Origin: Planifilum fulgidum
GTDB taxonomy: Bacteria > Bacillota > Bacilli > Thermoactinomycetales > DSM-44946
Length of the DNA: 64,000 nucleotides
NCBI RefSeq assembly: GCF_900113175.1
Contig: NZ_FOOK01000009.1
Coordinates: forward strand, 41,731-105,730
Reading direction: 5' to 3'
In this document: piece after piece, positions 35,047 to 43,849 of the stretch
How positions within the stretch are numbered: the stretch's first letter is position 1
Layout of the letters: every line of letters starts with the position of its first letter
Translations under genes and position numbers: made by a program
Notes under the pieces: generated by a model
What the model was told of the DNA's origin: nothing
The model's input: only the letters and a program-made list of their open reading frames with translations
Database searches by the model: none

Positions 35047-37161
35047 TCACTCCGGATGATTGCCGACGGCTTCGCCGACGTGAAACGGGGTGGTCACGCC
35101 CTCATAGCTCAAATGGAGCGTCATCCCGGCGGCGGCATGGTCCAGGTTGTGACAGTGGTCCATCCAGATTCCGGGGTTGTCGGCCCGAAACGCCACTTCA
35201 TAGCTCTCCCCGGGGGCGACGTTGAGGGTGTCCGTCCACCAGGGACTGCCGGTGACCGGCTTTCCGTTTTTGCTCAGGACCAGCATGTGGTGTCCGTGCA
35301 GGTGCATCGGATGATCCATCGGACTGCGGTTGATGAAGGTCGTCTTCACCAGGTCCCCCTTTTGAACCATGAACGTGGGGGTGTGGGGGAACTTCTCACC
35401 GTTGATCAGCCACAGGTTCCGAAAGCGGCCGTTGAAAAATCCCATCCCGAAGTCAAAAACCATGGTGAACTCCCGGTCAAAGCCGCCGGACAGGTCCAAG
35501 GGAACCTCCCCCGGTTCGCCGTAGCCGGCGGGATCGAACAGCGAAAGGTCAAAAGGGTCGGGCGCCTCCGGCGCCTTCCCCTTCCCGTCGGGGGTGAACA
35601 AAATCCCGGGATCGTCGGGGCCGGTCCCCGCCGTCAACTTCACGGGCCGATCCGGCATGGTGAAGGTCACATCATAGCGTCCCCCCGCCGCCACCGACAG
35701 GAGCACATTCTTCAATTCGCCGGGGCGATGGACCTCGTTGCCGTCGATGGCCGCCACCTTAAAGGGCGTTCCGACCAGCGTGAAGAATCGGGGAAAGCTG
35801 TCGGCGTTCCCGAGGCGCAGCCGCACCTCGGTTCCCGGAACGACCCGCCGGTGCTGCAGTGTGTCGGCGTCGTTCAAAACCTCCCGGTTCCCGAAGAAAT
35901 GGTACAGCAAGGAAAGATCCAACTCCTCGTCCTTCTCCGTCTCCTCCTCTTCCGGCAGCAGGACCAGGGGACCGAACAATCCCTTCTTCACCTGAATCGA
36001 GGAGGTCTGATGGGAGTGATACCAGTGGGTTCCCGTCTCCTCCACCCGGAACCGGTAAGTGTGCCGCTCTCCCGGTTTGACGGCGTTCTGGGTGAGGCCG
36101 GCCACCCCGTCTTCGGCGTTGGGGACGTCCACCCCGTGCCAGTGGATCGTTACTCCCTCTTCGATATCCTCGTTGATCAGAGTGACTTCCACGAGTTCCC
36201 CCTTCCGGGCGCGCAGTTCGGGGCCGGGCACCTGCCCGTTGAAGGTCCAGGCCTCCACGGTTCTTCCGGAGGACAGGCGCACCTTCTCCTTGCGCGCAAC
36301 GAGGGTGTAGCGGCGATCCGGCTCAACGGTGCGGGGACCGGTCAGCTCCGTCACGCTGACCGCCTCTTTCCCATGTCCGGCATGGGCATGGCGGGAATGC
36401 CCGCCGCCCCCGTGTCCGACGGCCGGTCCGCCTCCGTAATCGATGCGCTCATGATTCATCATGCTCATGCGATCGGGAAGTTTGCTCGCCTGCATGGACA
36501 GGACGAACAGAATCACGCCTCCGGCCGCGATGCAGGCGAAAGTCGCCGCGCCCCGCATCAGGCGGAACCCGACCGAAGGGGACTTCGCCTCCCGGCGCAA
36601 CCTCTGTTCCCGGCGGCGCTGGCGGCCCCACAGCAACGCCCCCAGCCCCAGAAAGGCCGCCCAGAAGAGGGTGAGGCGGATCGGAAACAGAGTGAGAACG
36701 GGATAAAAACAGAACTGGATATTGAAAAGAACCGCTGCGACAAACGCCGTCTGCACCGGCACCGCCACCCGCGGCGCGGCGACCGCTCCCCGCTCCTCCC
36801 CGCTGACGGGCCCCGTTCCTTGGCGATCCCGGGCCAGTCGCTTCAGCCTGGGAAGCGTGAAGAGGATCACGGCCAGGTGCGTAATCAGAATCGCCGGGAG
36901 GGCAAACACCGCCCATTCCCGGACGAACATCCAGCCGAACCGGACCAGCGTCATGGCCGCAAGCCCCACCAACAGCAGGCTGGTCACCAACGCCAGCCAC
37001 AGAAGAACCCGACTTCTCCTCGCGCTTTTTCTCAGCTTTTCCCGCGAGGAGCGGAAGGGGAGCCGCCCGATGCGGTTCGCGGCCAGCCCCCACAGGAGAA
37101 CCATGGCGAGCAATAGGAAAAACGCAAAACCCCATATGGATGAAAAAAGAATCGCGTCCAT
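35047..37161 (-). CDS. Membrane-anchored multicopper oxidase with N-terminal six-helix domain
   Basis: 704 aa. Residues 1-225 hold about six transmembrane helices. Residues 230-266 are Met/His/Gly-rich (H-G-G-G-G-H-S-R-H-A-H-A-G-H-G). Residues 270-704 are a laccase-like cupredoxin oxidase. All four copper motifs are present: H-W-H-G (340-343), H-W-Y-H-S-H (379-384), H-P-M-H-L-H-G-H-H-M (617-626), H-C-H-N-L-D-H-A-A-A-G-M (669-680, axial Met). The oxidase would face outside, oxidising Cu(I), metals or phenols. ATG 37161 (GTG 37164 also possible). A terminator separates it from mqnD upstream. Confidence 0.92.
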   Translation of the reverse strand: MDAILFSSIWGFAFFLLLAMVLLWGLAANRIGRLPFRSSREKLRKSARRSRVLLWLALVTSLLLVGLAAMTLVRFGWMFVREWAVFALPAILITHLAVILFTLPRLKRLARDRQGTGPVSGEERGAVAAPRVAVPVQTAFVAAVLFNIQFCFYPVLTLFPIRLTLFWAAFLGLGALLWGRQRRREQRLRREAKSPSVGFRLMRGAATFACIAAGGVILFVLSMQASKLPDRMSMMNHERIDYGGGPAVGHGGGGHSRHAHAGHGKEAVSVTELTGPRTVEPDRRYTLVARKEKVRLSSGRTVEAWTFNGQVPGPELRARKGELVEVTLINEDIEEGVTIHWHGVDVPNAEDGVAGLTQNAVKPGERHTYRFRVEETGTHWYHSHQTSSIQVKKGLFGPLVLLPEEEETEKDEELDLSLLYHFFGNREVLNDADTLQHRRVVPGTEVRLRLGNADSFPRFFTLVGTPFKVAAIDGNEVHRPGELKNVLLSVAAGGRYDVTFTMPDRPVKLTAGTGPDDPGILFTPDGKGKAPEAPDPFDLSLFDPAGYGEPGEVPLDLSGGFDREFTMVFDFGMGFFNGRFRNLWLINGEKFPHTPTFMVQKGDLVKTTFINRSPMDHPMHLHGHHMLVLSKNGKPVTGSPWWTDTLNVAPGESYEVAFRADNPGIWMDHCHNLDHAAAGMTLHLSYEGVTTPFHVGEAVGNHPE

Positions 37162-37202
37162 CACCTGATATCTCCCCTTGTTCCGTCCATGGCTCCAAGA
37201 TA

Positions 37203-37233
37203 AAAAAAAAGCGGTCCGCATGAAACGAACCGC
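37203..37233 (-). terminator. Terminator of the mqnB-mqnD transcript
   Basis: GCGGTTCG/CGGACCGC stem (one wobble pair) followed by nine T residues on the minus strand. Confidence 0.75.
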
Positions 37234-37382
37234 AGTCCCGAATCCCGTAAGACCCGGGTCTGAATTTGTTTCGGCGATCTCCGTCCGGCTGCCGGGGCGC
37301 TCCGTCCCGGGGGCGTTTCCGGGACCGAAAACCCGGCAACCCCATCCGGGCGTATAACGCGGGCTCCGCAAAGATTTCCGGG

Positions 37383-38213
37383 TCACCCTTCGAGGGTCGA
37401 CGGATCCCAACTCGGCACCAGTCCTTCCTCCGCCGCCCGGGAGAGCAGGGTGCGGATGGCGCCGTATCCGTCCCTTCCCAGATCGGCGGAAAACTCGTTG
37501 ACATACAGATTGATGTGGGCTTTGGCCACTTCCGGATCCATCTCCTGGGCGTGTCGCAGGACGTATTCCATCGGCTCCTCCGGATGGGACCAGGCATGGC
37601 GGACCGAAGCCCGGATCCAGCCGGCGATCGCATCCCGGTCCAAATGGCGACGGGCGATGATGGCGCCCAGCGGGATCGGAAGGCCGGTGTCCTTCTCCCA
37701 CCACTCGCCCAGATCGACCAGCATATGCAGTCCGTATGAAGGATAGGTGAAGCGCGCCTCGTGGATCACCAGTCCGGCATCCACCTCTCCGGCCTGCACG
37801 GCGGGCATGATCCGGTGAAAGGGCATCACCCGGATCTCGCCCACGCCCCGGGGCACATGGCGGCTGACCCACAATCGGAACAGGAGGTACGCGGTGGAAC
37901 GGTCGCTGGGAACCGCGACGCGTTTGCCCGCCAGAGAGGCCGGTTCCGCAGCCTCCTTGGTCAGGATGAGCGGCCCGCACCCTTTGCCCAAAGCGCCTCC
38001 GCAGGGCAGCAGGGCGTAATCCCGGAGCACCCAGGGCAGGGCCGCGCAGGAAACCTTGAGCACATCCGGCCCGTCCGGCCGGGTGGCCAGATAGTTGGTC
38101 ACGTCGATATCCGCATAGGTGACGTCCAAGTCGGGGGCGCCGGGAATCAAACCGTGCACCCAGGCATAAAAAATGAAGGTATCGTTGGGACAAGGAGAAA
38201 AGGCGATTTTCAT
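37383..38213 (-). CDS. mqnD: 1,4-dihydroxy-6-naphthoate synthase (menaquinone, futalosine pathway)
   Basis: 276 aa. Starts K-I-A-F-S-P-C-P-N-D-T-F-I-F, the hallmark of MqnD, which converts cyclic dehypoxanthine futalosine to 1,4-dihydroxy-6-naphthoate. Periplasmic-binding-protein-like fold with a conserved V-S-C-A-A-L near residue 54 and the H-R-I-M-P catalytic-site segment. ATG 38213 overlaps the mqnB stop by ATGA, so the two are coupled. Confidence 0.96.
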   Translation of the reverse strand: MKIAFSPCPNDTFIFYAWVHGLIPGAPDLDVTYADIDVTNYLATRPDGPDVLKVSCAALPWVLRDYALLPCGGALGKGCGPLILTKEAAEPASLAGKRVAVPSDRSTAYLLFRLWVSRHVPRGVGEIRVMPFHRIMPAVQAGEVDAGLVIHEARFTYPSYGLHMLVDLGEWWEKDTGLPIPLGAIIARRHLDRDAIAGWIRASVRHAWSHPEEPMEYVLRHAQEMDPEVAKAHINLYVNEFSADLGRDGYGAIRTLLSRAAEEGLVPSWDPSTLEG

Positions 38214-38881
38214 CCGAACACCTCCCTGATGACGGCACCCGCCTCCGCCAGTCGTTCCAATGCCGCTTCGATTTTCCAGGCCCCCCGGTTCCGCGGACCC
38301 ACCGGGTTGGAGACGGCGCGGATCTCCAGAAAGGGGATTCCCATGTTTTGGGCGGCGACGGCGACGCCGAAGCCCTCCATCGCTTCGGCCGCCGCCCCCG
38401 GAACCCGCATCGCCCGCGCCTTCGCGGTCTCCGCCGTTCCGGTGGCGCAGGACACCGTCAGCACCGGGCCCACCACCACCGGCAGCCCCGCGCCCCGAAG
38501 GGCCTCCGCCAGGCGGTCCGACCTTTCGGCATCCGTCCGAATGCGGCTGCTGCCGAAACCCAGCCGCTCCAGGGGGAGAAATCCCTCCGGCGCTTCCGCC
38601 CCCAGGTCGGCAGCCGCCACCTCATCGGCCACCACCAGCATGCCCACCTCGGCCCGGCCGGGAAATCCGCCGCCGATGCCCGCGCAGATCGCCAAGCGAT
38701 ATCTTCGCCGGGCCATCCGCGCCGCCGCGCTGGCGGCCGCAGCCGCGGGGCCGACGCCTCCCGCCAGCACATCAAAGGGTGAACCGTTCCCCAGGCCGCG
38801 AAGAAGCGCGTTCCTCTCCGCCTCCACGGCGGTCACGATCAGCACGTCCCCGTCCGCCGAATTTCCGGCACCCTGTTCCAC
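38210..38881 (-). CDS. mqnB: Futalosine hydrolase
   Basis: 223 aa, nucleoside phosphorylase-like fold. It has V-L-I-V-T-A-V-E-A-E-R-N, G-I-G-G-G-F, and the substrate-site A-E-A-M-E-G-F. It removes hypoxanthine from futalosine or aminofutalosine in menaquinone synthesis. GTG 38881 with AGGGGG; the TTG farther upstream has no site. Coupled to mqnD. The other pathway genes (mqnA, C, E) are not in this window. Confidence 0.94.
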   Translation of the reverse strand: MEQGAGNSADGDVLIVTAVEAERNALLRGLGNGSPFDVLAGGVGPAAAAASAAARMARRRYRLAICAGIGGGFPGRAEVGMLVVADEVAAADLGAEAPEGFLPLERLGFGSSRIRTDAERSDRLAEALRGAGLPVVVGPVLTVSCATGTAETAKARAMRVPGAAAEAMEGFGVAVAAQNMGIPFLEIRAVSNPVGPRNRGAWKIEAALERLAEAGAVIREVFG

Positions 38882-39078
38882 TGCCTGATGCCCCCTTCCT
38901 CCAACCTTCCGCCCATGAAAAACCCGTGTGGACAATCCCCGTTCAGTATATCACTCCATCCGGCAAGCGCTCCAGGGGAAAAGCGACGGCCGGCCAGCCC
39001 GCCGCGTTCCGGCGAAAAAAGGGGATGCGCCGCCGCGCCCCATCCAAGGGCAACGAAGCGGCACATCCCCTCGGCGAA

Positions 39079-39711
39079 TCAATCCACCAGGTTGTGTCGA
39101 TGGGCGTAAATCGCCGCCTGGGTCCGGTCTTCCACTCCCAGCTTGGAAAGGATGTTGGTGATGTGGGTCTTGACCGTCTTGACCGCGATGAACAGCTGAT
39201 CCGCGATCTCCTGGTTCGATTTTCCCTCGGCGATCAGTTTCAGCACTTCCATCTCCCGGGGGGTCAGGGTTTCATGGGGTTCCGGTTCGCGATGGCGGCG
39301 CATCCGGGAGAGCACTTTTCCCGTCACCTGGGAGGCCAGGACCGATTCCCCCCGCGCCGCCGCCCGGATCGCCTCCGCGATCTCCCGGGCCTGGGAGGTT
39401 TTCAACAGATAGCTGAGCGCCCCCGCTTCCAGGGCGGGCACCACTTTGTCGTCATCGACGAAACTGGTGAGGACGATAATCTTCGGTTTGTCCGTCACAC
39501 GCAAGATCTCCCGGGTCGCCTCGATGCCGTCCATTCCCTCCATGACCAGATCCATCAGGATCACGTCCGGCTCAAGTTCCGCCGCCAGCCGAACCGCTTC
39601 TTTCCCGTCGGAGGCTTCCCCGACGATTTCGATATCCGTCTGGGTGTCCAGGTAGGCGGACAAGCCCAGCCGCACCATTTCGTGATCATCCACCAGCAGC
39701 ACCCGGATCAT
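39079..39711 (-). CDS. liaR: LiaR-type response regulator
   Basis: 210 aa NarL/FixJ family: receiver with D-D at residues 8-9, phospho-acceptor in I-L-M-D-L-V-M, Lys in L-L-K-T. The C-terminal LuxR helix-turn-helix has T-P-R-E-M-E-V-L-K-L-I-A-E-G-K-S-N-Q-E-I-A. ATG overlaps the liaS stop by four bases. It is expected to activate liaIH on cell-wall stress. Confidence 0.95.
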   Translation of the reverse strand: MIRVLLVDDHEMVRLGLSAYLDTQTDIEIVGEASDGKEAVRLAAELEPDVILMDLVMEGMDGIEATREILRVTDKPKIIVLTSFVDDDKVVPALEAGALSYLLKTSQAREIAEAIRAAARGESVLASQVTGKVLSRMRRHREPEPHETLTPREMEVLKLIAEGKSNQEIADQLFIAVKTVKTHITNILSKLGVEDRTQAAIYAHRHNLVD

Positions 39712-40769
39712 GGCTTCTGCTCCCCTTCTTCAACCACCAACGGAATTTTCACGTCCACCTGGGTCCCCTTTCCGGGAAAAGAGATTACCTCGGCCACGCC
39801 GCCGATCTCGTTGGCCCGTTCCTGAATCGATTGCAGGCCGTAGGTGGTTCTCTTCATCTTGTTCATGTCAAAGCCGACGCCGTTATCCACAATTTTGAGA
39901 TGGATCTGGCGCGGCGCGGCAGTAAGCCGCAAGGTCACCGAAGTGGCCCGGGAATGACGGAGCACATTGGACAGCGACTCCTGCACAATCCGGAACAGAT
40001 GGTCTTCGATCCCCTTGGGCAGGTCGGGAAGATCGCCAATTTCCCAATCGATCTTCAGCGGCTGTTTGGCTTCAAGCTCGGACAAAAGCTCCTCAAGTCC
40101 CTCCTTCAGCCCTTTCCCCTCCAGGGTGGCCGGACGAAGCTGCATCAGCAGGGCGCGCATCTCATTTTGCGCGTCGCCCGCCACCTTTTCCGCCGTCGCG
40201 ATCCTTGCGTGCACGGGATGATCCTCGGGAAGGTTCTCCCGGACGGCGGACAGCAGCATGGAGATGGCAAACAACTGCTGGCTGACCGCATCGTGAAGCT
40301 CCCGCGCCAGCCGCTGCCGCTCCTCGGTCGCCACCGCCTGTTTCATCTGCTCGCGCCATTGGGCCTTCTCCGACGCCAATTTCTGCAGCGAAGCCACCTG
40401 CTGCTCCACCCGACGGGCCATCCGGTTCAGGTGCTCGGCCACCCGGCCGATCTCGTCGTCCCCCAGGGGCGGAATCCGGTGGGAAAATTGCCCCCGTTCG
40501 TATTTGAGGGCGGATTCCAGCAGGTTTTCCAGACGCTTCTTCAGCCGGTTGCCGAACCAATAGCCGGACAGGACGCCCACCGCCGCCACCAGCAGCAAAA
40601 CCAGCAGGATCAGGGGAACCGAAAACGGTTCGCCAGCCCACAGGATGGCCGGATCCAGCCGGTAATATGCAAGGACGGCCGCCAGCACCAACGCGGACAC
40701 CGCCAGACAGATCCACAGCGCAAAGCGCATGATCCGCCACTGAATCCGGGTCAATCGATTCCCTTTCAT
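39708..40769 (-). CDS. liaS: LiaS-type sensor histidine kinase
   Basis: 353 aa intramembrane-sensing kinase: two helices with a very short external loop (about residues 12-70), HAMP, HisKA_3 with phospho-His in L-A-R-E-L-H-D-A-V-S-Q-Q-L, and HATPase (D-N-G-V-G-F-D). It has the same architecture as B. subtilis LiaS, which is held inactive by LiaF until lipid-II-cycle damage. Overlaps liaF and liaR by four bases each. Confidence 0.95.
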   Translation of the reverse strand: MKGNRLTRIQWRIMRFALWICLAVSALVLAAVLAYYRLDPAILWAGEPFSVPLILLVLLLVAAVGVLSGYWFGNRLKKRLENLLESALKYERGQFSHRIPPLGDDEIGRVAEHLNRMARRVEQQVASLQKLASEKAQWREQMKQAVATEERQRLARELHDAVSQQLFAISMLLSAVRENLPEDHPVHARIATAEKVAGDAQNEMRALLMQLRPATLEGKGLKEGLEELLSELEAKQPLKIDWEIGDLPDLPKGIEDHLFRIVQESLSNVLRHSRATSVTLRLTAAPRQIHLKIVDNGVGFDMNKMKRTTYGLQSIQERANEIGGVAEVISFPGKGTQVDVKIPLVVEEGEQKP

Positions 40770-41560
40770 AGGACCCTCACATCGACATCGCCGATCAACA
40801 GGGAAACGGCTATTTTCACCCGGCGGGGAGCGTGACCGAATCCGGGGGTTGCCGCGTACACCCGGCAGCCGAAACCGCTGTGCCGGCGCTCCAGGATCTT
40901 GAGATCCCCCATGAGCGCCGTCGACACCACCGAAACGGGCATGTCGTAGGGCACGTAAATATCCACGTCGCCGATCAGGCCGCTGATGACGATGGTGCTC
41001 TCCCCGTCGGGAATGACCGCCTTGGACAGATCAAGGGTCACGTCGCAAAGGGCGTGGGAGAGCTGGAGATCCTCCAGCTCAAAGGGCCCTTCCATGCGGA
41101 TATTGCCGATCAAGGCGCTGCGGGCGGGGCCCGCCCCTCCCGACCGCCCGAAGGCTTCTTCCGCCCGGAAGGACGATGAAGAATCGCTCCCTTTTCCCCG
41201 GGCCTCGCCTTCCCCAAAGAAATTCCCGTCGAGGGGATCATCCGCCCGCCGCTTCCGAAAACGGCCGACGAAGGGAACCGGCCTGTCGGTCAGCAGGCAG
41301 TATCCCACATAGATGAAGAATGCGGCGCACAAAAAACCGAACACGTTGATGCCCAGCACCCCGTGAAAAAAGGCGATCGCCGCCAACCCGAAAAAGAAGT
41401 ATCCGATCCAGCGGTGAAGATGCTGATAGGCGATGTATCCGACGCCAAGCAGAAACAAAGGCCCGAGCAGGGCATAACCGAAATCGATCAGGCCCACCAC
41501 GACGCTGATCCCGATAAACAACAGGGCGAACCCGACAGCCTGGTTTCGGAACCGCCGCAC
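40766..41560 (-). CDS. liaF: LiaF, membrane inhibitor of LiaS
   Basis: 264 aa. Three or four N-terminal helices, a charged linker, then a beta-helical C-terminal domain with repeated L-I-G-D-V-D motifs (I-S-G-L-I-G-D-V-D-I-Y-V-P and S-L-L-I-G-D-V-D-V). Negative regulator of LiaRS. GTG start with GGAGGGAG. Coupled to liaS. Confidence 0.94.
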   Translation of the reverse strand: MRRFRNQAVGFALLFIGISVVVGLIDFGYALLGPLFLLGVGYIAYQHLHRWIGYFFFGLAAIAFFHGVLGINVFGFLCAAFFIYVGYCLLTDRPVPFVGRFRKRRADDPLDGNFFGEGEARGKGSDSSSSFRAEEAFGRSGGAGPARSALIGNIRMEGPFELEDLQLSHALCDVTLDLSKAVIPDGESTIVISGLIGDVDIYVPYDMPVSVVSTALMGDLKILERRHSGFGCRVYAATPGFGHAPRRVKIAVSLLIGDVDVRVL

Positions 41561-41588
41561 GATGCTCCCTCCTTTGAACCCTGCCCGG

Positions 41589-42461
41589 TCACCGGATCCG
41601 GATGTCGCCGCTGGTCGTCCGCAGCCGGATCGGATGCTCGCCGCTTCCGTGGGAACCGCTGACGCGACGCTCGCGTCTTTCCACCATCCTCATCGGGAAA
41701 TCGACGTGGATGTCACCGCTGGTCACCCCTGCGTCCAGGGTGAAGCCGGCGCCCCGCGGCAAATCCAAGGAAACGTCCCCCGACGTAAGCGTGGCCTCCA
41801 CCGGACCCGCCAGCCGATCCATCTGAACCTCCAAATCGCCGGAAGTCATCTCCACCCCGAGGGCTCCCGAATAGTTTCTCAGGCGCAAATTTCCCGATGT
41901 CAGGCGCCAATCCGCTTCCTCCGCCGACACGTGCCGCGCGTTGACATTGCCCGACCAGCTTCGGTGGCGGATTCGCCCGGCCTTGAGATGGCTCAGCTCG
42001 ACGTCCCCCGAGTCGAGTTCCAGCTCCAACTCCTCCAAGACCATCGGCCGATTCTTGGACGGGCCGTGAAATTGCACATCTCCGGAATCCACATCGAGGA
42101 TCAGGCTGTGGGCGTAATGCCGGGGAATGTGAAGGTCAAGCCGGAGGCGGTCCCCCATGAAAATCCAATGAAACCACCGTTTGCCGACACTGATGGAAAC
42201 CGTATCCCCGCTTCGGTTGACGGACAGCGCGTCCTTGCGGCCGCCGCGCAATACCGCCGACACCTCTTCCCGATCGCCGGGAAGAATCCGCAGATCCAGG
42301 GCGGAACCCCGCACTTCGATCCGGTGGATTCCCCTGGAGGAAACCGCCTCTGTCGCCTCGTTTCCCAGGGTGAACCATCGGCCGACGCCGCTGTTGGCCA
42401 GGGCGCTGATAAACACCATCACCCCCAGCAGGATAAAGAACAATCCGGCCAGCTTTTTCAT
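41589..42461 (-). CDS. liaG: LiaG-like DUF4097 protein
   Basis: 290 aa. One N-terminal anchor helix then an outside beta-helix domain with many T-S-G-D/D-S-G-D repeats (D-V-D-S-G-D-V, L-T-S-G-N, V-T-S-G-D-I-H), typical of LiaG and YvlB. It is inferred to be membrane-attached with the domain facing out. It sits 28 bases upstream of liaF in the operon. Confidence 0.9.
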   Translation of the reverse strand: MKKLAGLFFILLGVMVFISALANSGVGRWFTLGNEATEAVSSRGIHRIEVRGSALDLRILPGDREEVSAVLRGGRKDALSVNRSGDTVSISVGKRWFHWIFMGDRLRLDLHIPRHYAHSLILDVDSGDVQFHGPSKNRPMVLEELELELDSGDVELSHLKAGRIRHRSWSGNVNARHVSAEEADWRLTSGNLRLRNYSGALGVEMTSGDLEVQMDRLAGPVEATLTSGDVSLDLPRGAGFTLDAGVTSGDIHVDFPMRMVERRERRVSGSHGSGEHPIRLRTTSGDIRIR

Positions 42462-42677
42462 AAAATCGCCTCTTCAATCCGTCATGATCCCATTATATCT
42501 TAAAACACCCCGGAAAAATCCCCAAAGGGAGGGGACGTCCGGTGGCGGCCGATGCGGCCGGCACATCCCATCATTTGGGAGAAGGGGAGCCGATTTTCGC
42601 CGACAGACCCGCGCCGCGGGAAGACAAGGCGGAAAACCGGTCCCCCTGCCATTTGTCAGCCGCCCGCGGCCTTCCCC

Positions 42678-43352
42678 TCAATTCCCGGGCATTTGACCTC
42701 CGTCAGACTGCGCGGATCCGGAGCGGCGGGAGCGCATCTTCGCCAGTTCCTTTTCCACTTCGTCGGCATATGCAAGGTAGGAGCCTCCGGCATTTTCTCC
42801 CGCATGGGCATTGGCCTGGAGTTCCATCTGCGCGATCCGCTCTTCCATCCGCTCAAAACCTCTGATCGCGCTTTCGGAATCGATCTTGTGCAAAGTCGTG
42901 TGGATGCGCTGTTTGGTTTTGGCCGCGTTGGCCCGCGCGATCAAAGCATCCTTCTTGTCCCGAAGCTCCTGATACTTCTTCTCCAACCGGCTCAACTGTT
43001 CCTTGAGCTCCCGAACCTGTCCGGCGGTCTTGTCGGCGCATGTCCGGTATTGGTCGGCCCTGGCCTCCCAATGCTTCATTTCGGAGAGGGCTTTTCGAGC
43101 CAGCTCCTCTTCCCCTGCCTCCAGCGCCTGCTCCGCCTGCATCTTGCGACGGGCCGCCATCCGGAGCGCCTCCTCCGCCTGCCGTTCAAAGCGCTCCGCC
43201 ATCACCTGATGCCGGATGATGGCATCCTTCGCCTTGTTGATCTCGTTTTCCACATCCCTGAGATACTGTTTGATCATCGCCCTCGGATCTTCCAAATGAT
43301 CCAGCACTTCATGCACCGTCGCGACAACAATGTCCCTCACCCGTTTGATCAT
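42678..43352 (-). CDS. liaH: LiaH (PspA/IM30 family)
   Basis: 224-aa coiled-coil phage-shock protein forming large rings at stressed membranes. Almost entirely helical with I-K-R-V-R-D-I-V at the N-terminus and D-P-R-A-M-I-K-Q-Y-L-R-D as in PspA helix 2. ATG 43352 has AAAGGGGA. A spacer of about 215 bases separates it from liaG; no terminator stands out there. Confidence 0.95.
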   Translation of the reverse strand: MIKRVRDIVVATVHEVLDHLEDPRAMIKQYLRDVENEINKAKDAIIRHQVMAERFERQAEEALRMAARRKMQAEQALEAGEEELARKALSEMKHWEARADQYRTCADKTAGQVRELKEQLSRLEKKYQELRDKKDALIARANAAKTKQRIHTTLHKIDSESAIRGFERMEERIAQMELQANAHAGENAGGSYLAYADEVEKELAKMRSRRSGSAQSDGGQMPGN

Positions 43353-43373
43353 CGCCAATTCCCCTTTCTTCCT

Positions 43374-43784
43374 TCAATTGTCTTCCTTGTGCCGCTCCAA
43401 GAAGCGTTTCCATTCGCTTTCAAAGTCGTCTTCCCACCGGGGCTTCTGACCGGCCGCCTCCGCTTCCACGCCCGGTTCCCGCTCAAAACCCGAAGGCTCC
43501 CGTCCCTGACGGATCAGCGCCCAACCGAAATAGATGCAGACGGCCGCGATCAACAGCCCGATCAGGAACGGAATCCAGTTGAGCAGCAGTATCCCGCCGA
43601 CAATCAGCGCCCCGATTCCGACCGCCCTGCCGCCGCCCGTTTCCGACGCCTTCCACTTTCTCCAGCCGTATACGAGCAGCCCCGCGGACAACAATAAGGC
43701 GAACAATCCCCCCAGATCACCGCCGATGAGGAACACCACCGCGCCCGCGATCAGGACAAGGCCTGCCGCCGTTTTTCCGTTCAT
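43374..43784 (-). CDS. liaI: LiaI-like small membrane protein
   Basis: 136 aa. Hydrophobic helices in residues 5-45 and 55-90, then an acidic/basic soluble tail ending E-S-E-W-K-R-F-L-E-R. Position directly ahead of liaH and topology match LiaI, the membrane anchor of LiaH. GGGGGGA precedes the ATG. First gene of the six-gene lia transcript. Confidence 0.82.
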   Translation of the reverse strand: MNGKTAAGLVLIAGAVVFLIGGDLGGLFALLLSAGLLVYGWRKWKASETGGGRAVGIGALIVGGILLLNWIPFLIGLLIAAVCIYFGWALIRQGREPSGFEREPGVEAEAAGQKPRWEDDFESEWKRFLERHKEDN

Positions 43785-43816
43785 GCTGTCCCCCCTTTCC
43801 TCTGCCTCCAGGATAA

Positions 43817-43833
43817 GGAATCCTCCGGATTCC
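43817..43833. promoter_or_regulatory. Perfect 7-3-7 palindrome upstream of liaI
   Basis: GGAATCC-TCC-GGATTCC, 33-49 bases before the liaI ATG. It lies where a LiaR-type activator or a repressor would act. It does not obviously match the B. subtilis LiaR box, so the binding protein is unknown. Confidence 0.4.
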
Positions 43834-43849
43834 CGGAACGATCCCCGGT

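Noticed and set aside
34957..37116. 719-codon plus-strand frame
   Set aside because: Antisense to the multicopper oxidase, which has all copper motifs.
35047..38238. A continuous 1063-codon minus-strand reading frame covering the oxidase and the mqnD region
   Set aside because: The first 359 codons are an out-of-frame shadow of mqnD and intergenic terminator DNA; the oxidase has its own start and ribosome site at 37161.
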